NCBI GenBank assembly: GCA_014904845.1
Contig: MU119370.1
Coordinates: 1-64,000 of the forward strand
From: Acephala macrosclerotiorum
Taxonomy: Eukaryota > Ascomycota > Leotiomycetes > Helotiales > Mollisiaceae
DNA length: 64,000 nucleotides
Reading direction: 5' to 3'
The notes beneath the pieces were generated by a model that had not been told where the DNA came from, ran no database searches, and saw nothing but the letters and a program-made list of their open reading frames with translations. A program made the position numbers and the translations under genes. This document shows positions 55,789 through 64,000 of the stretch, piece by piece. How positions within the stretch are numbered: the stretch's first letter is position 1; each line of letters opens with the position of its first letter.

Positions 55789-57422
55789 ATGAAAGTCACC
55801 ATTCCTGGCAAGGGCATTATTGAAGGTGCTACCCTATTCATCAAAAGAACAAAGGCCCCAAAATGCTACCGCTTCTCACGCGTCCCCTACGCCCGCCCGC
55901 CAACAGGCCACCTGCGCTGGAGAAAACCCCAGCCTCTGCCCTCAACATTCTCATATAGCTCCGATGACCCTGAACAATACGCAAAGCCGTCTTCAGTATG
56001 TCCTCAGCCACGCATTTTTGGGCGCCAAACTGAGAGACATGATGAAGATTGTCTACAGAATAACATTTGGGTTCCTCTCGGAAATCCCCCTGAAGGAGGA
56101 TGGCCTGTGTTTTTCTACATTCGTGAGTGATTATGGAAATTTTGGAATTGATGTGGGGCTTACTGACACTTCCAGACGGCGGCTTTCTTCAATTTGGCTC
56201 AAACAATTACGATAACCCCTCAGCACTCCTCGCAGAAACAGACGTGAAATGTATCATCGTCTCTCCCGGCTACCGGCTCGGACTCTTCGGGTTCCTAGCC
56301 TCTAGAGAACTCCAGGACCATGGATTACCAGCCGCAAACTTCGGATTTTGGGACCAACGATTAGCTCTCGAATGGACGTACGAAAACATCAAGTATTTTG
56401 GTGGCAATCCCGAAAACATCACAGTCGGCGGTCTTTCGGCGGGGTCTTATGCTACATTTCATCAGCTGGCTTATGATGTTGGTCCGAAGGCAAACAAGCA
56501 GATTATTCGAAGAGTGTTTCAATGGTCTAATGGATGCGGTGTGCAGCCTAAGGTTCTTTCCGAGGTACAAGAACAGTTTGACGACTTGTGTCGGGTTCTT
56601 GGAGTCCCTGCGGTGTACAGTCGGAATCAGAAGCTGGAGATGCTGAGAAGATTCTCAGCAAATGAATTAACTACTGCTGTTGATTCAATGAGGCAGAAGT
56701 TCTTCCGTCCCATTCTGGACGGGGACTTCATGTCTGAGGACCTATTCCCCAGCATTTTCGATGGGCGGTTCAGTAAATGTCTGAAAGACCTCGGAATACA
56801 AACCATCATCGGAGACCTTACACAAGAATTCTACCTTTACAAGAACGTATACCCACCAACATCTTACGATAGCTTGGTTGAGAGACTCAGCTGGGACTAT
56901 CCTCGCCATGTTGCCGTCGCGATCACCGCTCCTTACAAGTCATCGCCGTCTTCAGAATCAAGGTCCACGGAGTATTGGAAAGATGTCTTCGGGAAACTGT
57001 ATGCGGATATGCAAATACACTCCAGCATGCGTGGATATCTCAACTCGATCTCAGGAACTCTACCACTTTCCAACATCCATCGATACCGAATCGATTGGCG
57101 GACAGTGAGTGTCAACAAGCGATTGCCAAAGCAATTGGGGGCAGCTCACGGAACGGACATGTCGATCTGGTTCTTCGGAAATGGCGATGGACTCACTCAA
57201 GCTGAGAAAGTTCTTATCAAAGAATGGTTGGAGCCTGTAGCTGCTTTCATTCAGGGCAAGCCTATCGACTGGGGAACAACAACCTTGCAGCAGGTCAGGT
57301 CTATTACCAAAGACGGAGAGATTAAGATCGGAGACGACGATTCTTGGGAAGATAAACTGCCGCTGTGGGAGTTGACTAAGCAGGTGACGAAGACAGTACA
57401 ACTATCGAAACCCAAACTCTGA
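55789..57422 (+). CDS. Type B carboxylesterase (alpha/beta hydrolase)
   Basis: Two exons, 55789-56122 and 56176-57422, give 526 aa. Oxyanion-hole motif HGG at 112-114 (split by the intron), then YRLGLFGFLA and NFGFWDQRLALEW as in the esterase family. The nucleophile elbow GLSAGS places Ser at residue 199, and the catalytic His is likely in AAHGTDMSIWF. No signal peptide is evident, so the protein is probably intracellular. It would hydrolyse carboxylic esters, and the natural substrate is not known. The downstream methyltransferase pseudogene is convergent, with 22 bp between ends. Confidence 0.88.
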
Positions 57423-57444
57423 AATATTCAATGTACAGTTCCCA

Positions 57445-58332
57445 CTATTTCTGGACGATGATCTCTCCCTGCAGCATGCCCAGAGTCGCCTCGTTATTCT
57501 CTTGCCACTCCTCCCAAGCTTTGGCCATCTCCTCAAGTCCATCTTCCATGGCTAGACCCTTTGCAAGCGCTCCGTCACGCATGCGACCACCTCGAACCAG
57601 TTTCACCATCGCTTGGTCTGAAGTCATTGTCAGCTCCCGTGAGCATCCATATCCCCAGTCAGGAACAATGGAACTTACCCCATACTTCCTTATCCTCTCG
57701 GGCACTATAGCACCAAGTACCAAAGCTTGCTGTGACCTGACCCCGCTCTGCACCTGTCTTCAGAGCCCATGACAACAGCTGTCGACCCGCGTTAGAGCTT
57801 CCTCCCGCACTTCTCATGAGCCGGACAGTAAAGTCATGGAACTTCAGCGCCCAGGAGTTGCAGGCCAGACACACTCCGTCTCGAGATCTCCCTCCCTTGC
57901 AGCAACGACACCTCCAGGCTTCGTTACCCTCAGCATCTCACGCAAAGCCTCCAACGGCCCTTTCAAATGGCAAGGCATCTAATGACAGTGCGTGACATCG
58001 AACATCCCATCAGCAAAAGGCAGTCTGTAAGCATCCTCTTGCTGGAACTCGATGTTCTTGATTCCTTCTGCATTGGCGATTGACGCTGCTCGTGGTAAGA
58101 TGTCTGGGTTTATGTCTGCAGCGGTGACTTTGCCGTCTGGGATGGTCTTTGCGGATGTGATTGAGATTGTGCCTGAACCGGCGCCGACATCTAGGAGGGT
58201 TATGCTGGGGTTCTTTTCTTTCATAGACTGGAGTTTGGGGAGGAAGTAAGCGGCGCTGTTCTCGGCGTTTCGCCATTCGTGGTGGATTGCTTGAGGAGGG
58301 GGTTCATCCTGCTTCTGGCTCGCTTGCTCCAT
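57445..58332 (-). pseudogene. Broken SAM-dependent methyltransferase gene (class I fold)
   Basis: The start MEQASQKQDEPPPQAIHHEW leads into LLDVGAGSGTISI (SAM-binding GxGxG) and VTAADINPDILPRA. After NIEFQQEDAYRLPFADGMFD the frame ends at TAG (57979-57981), where relatives have Gln (THCH-Q-x-x-CHL). The homology goes on in the same frame (REMLRVTKPGGVVAAREGDL), then shifts by one base near 57850, continues as ALKFHDFTVRLMRS, and after a normal intron runs to MLQGEIIVQK at 57445. Two breaks in a well-conserved core make it non-functional as it stands. Confidence 0.82.
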
Positions 58333-58785
58333 TTTGATGATACTTAAGAGAGAATTTTAACCAGATTTGATTATTTGGTTTCCTGGACTGATATTTATAC
58401 AGACCACTATTGGATGGTTGTCCTGGGGGCAGGAGTTCGGATGAAAACAAAAGCCGGTCAGCTCGAGCTCGAATGTGCTGCTGCGCGGTTCCAGCTGACG
58501 TACGTGACTTCTCATCTTTCTGGGTGATCAGCATCACTGTTGGTCATCGACTTGAACATCGTCAAGATAGACAGCGAAATCTATCCAGACGGTGTTGTCT
58601 TTCCTCGATAGATAAATCAGAGCCCTCTGATTATTGACAAAAGTGGGGTGTAAGTTCTAGACTCGAGCCAATCTTATCTCTCATGCATTCTGAATCTCAA
58701 TTTCTTATCGACTATCAATTGACTTCCTTCAAACTTTCATTTTCAAGAAAGGTTAGACAGTCCAAAAGCACGTCAATCATCGAAA
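58333..58785. promoter_or_regulatory. Divergent promoter region of methyltransferase and TauD-like genes
   Basis: 453 bp between divergent starts at 58332 (broken methyltransferase) and 58786 (TauD-like). No specific motif is assigned. Confidence 0.45.
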
Positions 58786-60128
58786 ATGCCATCAGCAACT
58801 CTCCCCACTTCCCCGCTCTTCACCATCCAACCCCTCTCTCCATACCTCCGCAAAGACACCCTCATCGGCGCCGAAGTCCTCCTCAACAATCACACTGGCC
58901 CTATCGACCCATCAAGCTTCACACCAGAAGACGTATCCATCCTCCGCCAAGCTCTGTACGATAATTCCGTTCTTGTCATCAAGAAGCAAATGGGAATCAA
59001 CCCCCTCGCCCTCGAAAAACTAGCCTCAATATGGGACCCAGACATGATCAACGTCCATTCCGCAGGCAAAGACCAAGTACGAGATCCTAGAAGTATTTTG
59101 AGCAGAAATAATGGAGCGAGGTTGCCGGCGGCGCCGAATGTGCAGGTGATTGGGAATGGGGAGTTTAAGAATTACGAGAGGATTGAGAGGATGGATTTGA
59201 GGCATGTTGTGAGTCTCCTATCTCTTTGACATCTGAAGACTATAACTGACAAGTTGATCAGGACTCAGCGGAATTTCATGCCCAACCATTGACAGAAGAA
59301 GAGTTAAAAGATGGACAAACTAGGTTTTACAGGTGGCATCAAGATGCACCATTGTACGAGAACCTGCCCGGAAAAGTGACTCTCATCCATGCAGTGGTCG
59401 TCCCAAAACTCCCTGATCAGAAGATCAAATTCGAGGATGGGCGAGAGATGACTCTCCAAGCTGGATCCACAGCTTGTCAGCTTTTTCCTATCCCAGCTCC
59501 AAATCAACGTACTAACAGAAACAGTCATCTCCGGAGCAAAAGCGTTCCAACTCCTCACTCCCTCCGAACAAGAATTCGCACTCAACACCATAGTTCAATA
59601 CGCTCCTAGAGCATACGAATGGATCCGCAACGCGAAAGCGACATCTGATGGGCTTGGGATAGCGAAAGTTGGAGATGAGGCGAAAGAGGAGGATTTACCG
59701 GCTTGGAGTTGGGATAAAGTTCAAGCTTTTCCCGTCCGTTCCCCGTTTCTCTCTTCCTCAAACCCAAAACTGATGAATGACAGATGGCGTGGCAAAACCT
59801 AGGTCGTCCTGAGCAACCACACCTCCAAATTCTAGGCTGTTGCGTGCACTCCCTTCGGACCACTGATCTCCAAACCGGCGAAGTGACAACAATCTCAGAC
59901 CTTGTCGAGACAAGGAGAATCTGCTATGAAATGCAAAGGAAGGTTGTGAAGCCAGAGCATGTATATGCTCATCACTGGGAAGAGGGCGATTTAGTTATCT
60001 TTCATAACTATGGAGTTTGGCATAGTATTACGGGACAGTTAGGAAAGACGCAGAGATTGATGTGGCAGGTTACTATGAGGAGCGGGAAGGAGCCTGAGCC
60101 GGCGAGGGCTATTCCGGTGAAGGTTTGA
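58786..60128 (+). CDS. xanA-like: Alpha-ketoglutarate-dependent dioxygenase, xanthine-dioxygenase (XanA)-like
   Basis: Four exons: 58786-59208, 59262-59475, 59525-59733 and 59784-60128 (396 aa). The TauD fold has the facial triad His167-x-Asp169 (FYRWHQDAPLYE) and a distal His362 (FHNYGVWHSITG), with an Arg near 373 (KTQRLMWQ) for the ketoglutarate carboxylate. The N-terminal part (DNSVLVIKKQMGINPLALEK) and the layout STAFISG and QLLTPSEQEF resemble Aspergillus XanA, which turns xanthine into uric acid using iron and alpha-ketoglutarate. The substrate assignment is by family resemblance only. A TauD relative with another substrate is possible. Confidence 0.82.
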
Positions 60129-60307
60129 TGTGATATGTAAGGTTAAGTAACTCATGAGTTTGACACAGTAGCGTGCACTAGCACTGTGCATCTCAAGCAC
60201 ATGATAGGATCCCGCGAAAGGGTTGTGATGATGTTTCTCTGAATATGGCGAGGTAATCATAACTCCGCCTTAGTGAAAATCTTCTCAAACGTGACCACCA
60301 TGTTAAC

Positions 60308-62159
60308 CTACAACGTCTCCTTGATTATGTCCGAAGCCTTCTCCGCAATCGCATAAATCGTGCTCGAGAGATGTCCACTCACTTGAAATGGCATCACGGA
60401 AGCATCAATAATCCTCACATTCTCCGTCCCATACACCCTCAACTTCTCATCCACAACTCCTCCCAGATCCTTTGGCATCATCGCGCACGTACCAAGAGGA
60501 TGAGAATTCGCCGTCACTGCAGTCTTGATCCACTGCGCCCACTCAGCATCAGTAGCATTCTGCGATAAGACTTCATACCCAGGCGAAATCTCCGCCGTAA
60601 TTAAACTCTTCATCGGCTCCGTGGCCCAAAATTTGCGCGTCCATTTCGCGATCGCGAGTTGAACATCGAGATCAAAATCTATAAGGAAGAAGTTGGGATT
60701 GATTGATGGGTATGTTTTTGGATCTGCGGAGTCGATGTGAACACTTCCTCTTGAGAAGGGCATCAGGAGCCAAAATGCTGAAAGTAGAAGGCCGCTTGGT
60801 CCGAGTCCGAGGTTCAGGGTTGTTTCCATTATCGTTTCTGCGTTGGGAACGCCTTGCTTGAGTAGATCATATTGAATGTTAAACAGGTACTCAAGCGATT
60901 CTGTGGGGATAGTGTTATTGTTTGCTATGGCGACAATCTCGGCGTAGGAGGTGGTGTTGATCCTTGCATCCCATCCTTGGAAGAAATCAGTCATTGCCCC
61001 GAATGCGACATATACGATCGAGCCATTGAAAGTCGAATTGGTTGAGAAGACGAAGCTGAGATTGGGTTGGTCTTGGAGGTTCTCGCCTACTGCTGGGAGG
61101 TCGACTTTCACTTCGATGCCATACTTCTCGAGAATGCTGAAAATCTTAGCAGGGTTTGCATGAGATTATGAAGACATACCTCGGGTTGCCCACACCTGAA
61201 AGTTCGAGAATGGCTGGAGATCTGAGCGATCCAGCCGACAAGATCACCTCACGACTACAGTTCAAGATACTGACGGTACCATCCGAAGCAGTTACCTCAA
61301 CTCCTGCCGCAACAGCATCTCCCTCTGTATGCTCCCAGATGATCCTGTTTGCGGTCGTGTTCAAGAACACATGCAGGTTCGGCCTTCTTTCGACAGGATA
61401 GTAGTATGCCCTCGCAGCATCTTCTCTTACATTTGCCTCCATATCCAACGTGCTCTGCCAGATCGTGAAGCCACGGACACTGCCACCGTTGACATCTTGA
61501 TTGTGGGGAAGATTGAGAGCTTCCCATGTATCTTCCACGACGGTGTGAAACGAGCCATTGAGAAGTCCGTAAGGATATCCGACTTTGAGGGGCCCAAATT
61601 CACCATGATCACCTGGAACATACGAAACGCCGGATGAAAGCTGGGCTGCGATTGGATGTGTAAAGTCTTCGCTCTTCAAGTAGTATGGAAACAATTCATC
61701 CCAACTCCACCCACCGTTCCCAATCTCGCCCCAAGAGTCAATCTGTGATTTCTCGGCACGCACGTAGGTCATTCCTGCGCAATGTTAGACACGTATGTGA
61801 ACAAGAGAAACACACTTGCCGTTGATGGTAGTCGTCCCACCCAATGCCTTGCCAGAATGATAGGCAATTGTCTGTCCTGCGGCATGAGATTGGTTCGTTG
61901 ACGCGTATTGCCAGTCTATCGCTGTGCCCAGTGCAGTGGTAAACCCATCTACGCTTGTCACATTGGGGTTGTCGGAAACATCTCCACCAGCCTCAATCAC
62001 AGCAACAGTGATACGAGGAAGTTCAGAAAGACGATTTGCCACAGTCAGTCCTGCTGGACCTCCGCCTACAATGATGAAGTCGTACTCATCGAGATAGGGT
62101 GGAGTACTGCTGGTAACTGCAGAGGCGAAGAAGGGAATCACCCATGTCCTGGTTAACAT
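60308..62159 (-). CDS. GMC oxidoreductase (secreted, FAD-dependent)
   Basis: Three exons: 62159-61820, 61774-61180 and 61136-60308 (587 aa). A short hydrophobic lead (MLTRTWVIPFFASAV) precedes the FAD dinucleotide-binding DFIIVGGGPAGLTVANRLSE at residues about 27-46. Further marks are KALGGTTTINGMTYVRAE, PAILELSGVGNPSIL and LPAVGENLQDQ. The two active-site His segments are SHPLGTCAMMP and VSGHLSSTIYAIAEKA at the C-terminus. Such enzymes oxidise alcohols, sugars or aryl alcohols and often feed H2O2 to peroxidases. The first intron has a GC donor (GCAAGT), needed to rebuild the conserved INGMTYVRA. Intact. Confidence 0.88.
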
Positions 62160-62644
62160 TCTGAAAGTAGCTTTTCTATGATGCTCGATGAGGAATCAAG
62201 TAGAAGGACAAGAAGCAATGAAGCAGGAACTTTGATAGCCTTGTAGAGGCGCGCATGATCGGTAGCACTTGCACCGAGGACGGAACGATGGCCAAAAGTA
62301 GGAAATTTTCGTAGAAGATGAACAGGAGACTCCGCCGAATTGATACCCAGAAAAGCATCAAGTTCCGAGTTAGTAGGTACATGACGCCGAGAGAGCCGCC
62401 GACACTTTTCCCCGCACCCCGCATATCACCCCGTCGTGCCTTGCAGACCGCCAACCATTCAATACGACCAGAAACGCTACATCCGTGTATCCGCAGAACA
62501 AAAATGACCAGGTAAAACCGCAGTATAAGCAAACAGCATACGCAAATGGTATACGCAAACAGTAATACCAAAGAGTACAACCAACACGTCCCCGAGGAGC
62601 CACGTCTACCCAAACTCCAGGTATTGTACAGTCGCCCGAGTCGA
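62160..62644. other. Intergenic region between GMC and DUF7726-like genes
   Basis: Minus-strand ORFs here continue from antisense reading of neighbours and show no domain. It should hold the GMC promoter and the 3' end of the next gene. Confidence 0.45.
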
Positions 62645-63590
62645 TCAAAACTTGCCCGCAATGTGGATCTTCCCGTACTTGTCTTCATATGGCCGCTCTC
62701 CTTGCAGGCACCAGACACCACCATCGAGTCTGTGCTTTGTGTCAATTCCGCGCTCGCCCGAGTATTCCTTCTCCATTTCCTGGCGATGCTTGGACTTTGG
62801 CTTGCCATCCCGAATGCGCTGCTTCTCGAAGAAGACGTATGAACCGTAGAAGACAGAGCTTGTGTTTCCCGCTGTGGCACCTCTCTTGCCCAAGAAGTCG
62901 TTGAGAACCTTCGACTGGATCTTCTTGCCTTCTGGCCATGCCTTTGCAATCTCGCGGAGGAATCCAGCTTGTGTGATGCCAGGCTCGGCCAAGTATGCCC
63001 TGATCTTCCGGCGGATCTCGTCGCAGGAATCGAATACAGGGACAGACTGGTCCTCCTCACCCTCGAGGTGGATTGCAGAGACGTCATTCTTCTTGGCCTC
63101 CTCTGCTGGCTTGGCTTTCTTCTTCGGAATCTTAATACCCTGCAGCTCCCTCTTCTTGAAGAACTTGAACGCGTTGAAGTATACATCCGACCCACTACCT
63201 TTGTCCGGCCCATTCTGCCCCATGAATCGGGAGTATGCATTGCTGGAGCTGCCGATTGCCTTTTGGAACTCGGTAACTTTCATCTCGCCCGAGTTGATGA
63301 AATTTCGAATCATGGTGCGGACTTGATTGCAGTTCTTATCGATCATGTAGAGTCGTTCATCGTCGCTGTCGATTTCTTCGATTTCGTCAGCCTTGCGTTT
63401 GGCTGGTTGGGCGGGTGGGAGGATAGGCTGTACATGATTAGTTGTGGTTCAGGTTGAACTCGGTCTGTCTTACTGCAGCCGGCTTCTCTTGGAGGGGTTT
63501 CTGGAGTAGAGAAGCGATGCTCAATCGATTGCTGATGTTTGCATTTGTGGTGGTAGATGCTAATGGCTGTCGTACTGGAGCGTTCGGCAT
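62645..63590 (-). CDS. DUF7726-like conserved fungal protein
   Basis: Two exons, 63590-63474 and 63427-62645 (46-bp intron), give 299 aa. After a disordered start (MPNAPVRQPLASTTTNANIS) and an acidic patch (EEIDSDDERL), two related segments follow. Each has a charged helix and a helix-turn-helix-like core with FxxxxG/S pattern: VRTMIRNFINSGEMKVTEFQ...SRFMGQ and IRRKIRAYLAEPGITQAGFL...LNDFLG. The second is followed by GNTSSVFYGSYVFFEKQRI and KSKHRQEMEKEY, a pattern I know from fungal proteins with a duplicated DUF7726 domain, often thought to bind nucleic acid. Function unknown. Confidence 0.72.
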
Positions 63591-64000
63591 GATGTTGCTG
63601 TCCGGTCGAGTAAGGGTGTATTGTGGTGAGAGGGAGCGAAGTGTGAAATTGTTGTTGTGAATGAAGTTCAGACGCGTCAAGGAAATCAACACCCAAAACG
63701 CGTCGAAACTAGCGGCACCTGATTCAACCCCACATCTCAATGCTCTTCTCTTTTCTTCCCTTCCACCTCTTCTTCGCATCAACATATTCTCAGATGATAT
63801 CAACCTCGTGGGCATTTTTTGGCACTGGGTGTCAGAGACGTTGTCTACAAAGCAAGCTACGCCGCGACCGCCCGACTGTCCTTGCGATTCGTGGGACATT
63901 GATTCATACTGACCTCGGGTTGAAGCCCTCATCAACGACCTCGACTCAGACTAGAAAGCTCGCGGGATGTTTTAGCCATACGAATAACGCCATATCTGCC
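63591..64000. other. Intergenic, promoter region of the DUF7726-like gene
   Basis: 410 bp to the window end. Short open frames only; no feature supported. Confidence 0.45.

Noticed and set aside
15642..58332. Reassignment of TAG to glutamine, as suggested by several Gln-to-TAG sites
   Set aside because: Many intact genes in the window use TAG as their true stop; the sites fit mutation and decay better.
62176..63240. A 354-codon minus-strand ORF rich in Arg and Ser
   Set aside because: It is an alternate frame of the DUF7726-like gene and the intergenic region, with biased composition and no domain.

Overview
This window is nuclear DNA of a filamentous ascomycete (Pezizomycotina; a leotiomycete is my guess, not proven). 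The evidence is short 45-75 bp introns with GT-AG and some GC-AG borders and CTRAC-like branch sites, several NACHT/STAND (NLR-like) and HET genes, an AT-rich transposon remnant with the look of RIP (repeat-induced point mutation), and typical filamentous-fungal enzymes (ARP6, xanthine-dioxygenase-like TauD enzyme, GMC oxidoreductase, extracellular intradiol-type dioxygenase). Gene models were rebuilt by joining exons in frame; in each spliced model called intact the exon lengths sum to a multiple of three. The exception is the gene with an N gap.

Layout. 1-2341: right part of an AT-rich, mutated hAT transposon. 2.6-5.1 kb: a C2H2 zinc-finger gene and a small membrane-protein gene, which carry three copies of one 39-bp palindromic element inside their reading frames, plus a fourth decayed copy at the zinc-finger stop codon. 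7.3-8.4 kb: a seven-exon gene of unknown function. 9.9-14.1 kb: NLR with ankyrin repeats. 15.6-18.1 kb: two decayed secreted-protein genes. 19.0-22.4 kb: a second NACHT gene with a stop codon in its first exon. 23.8-38.3 kb: MFS transporter, HET protein, acyltransferase 3, class II aldolase, ADC-like protein, Mid2-like membrane protein, cyclin-D1-binding-protein-like protein and ARP6. 39.1-40.9 kb: decayed AAA ATPase. 42.1-45.7 kb: third NLR with ankyrin repeats, interrupted by a 75-N gap. 47.2-48.4 kb: gene remnants. 48.8-63.6 kb: extracellular dioxygenase, a divergent F-box/UFD1 pair, carboxylesterase, a broken methyltransferase, xanthine-dioxygenase-like enzyme, GMC oxidoreductase and a DUF7726-like protein.

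How the genes relate. Three NACHT genes and one HET gene within 36 kb suggest a locus of self/non-self recognition. The F-box and UFD1-like genes share a 249-bp promoter region and both belong to ubiquitin-dependent degradation. The esterase, methyltransferase, TauD dioxygenase and GMC oxidase lie side by side and could be a small catabolic or secondary-metabolism group, but nothing proves it. A recurrent theme is gene decay: several genes are stopped by single codons that fit CAG>TAG, CAA>TAA or TGG>TAG changes.

The most unusual feature is the 39-bp palindrome. Each of the three full copies is exactly 13 codons, lies in the same frame, and adds the peptide APPGP[TS]xxGAGGA to two unrelated proteins. 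The stem arms vary but stay paired.
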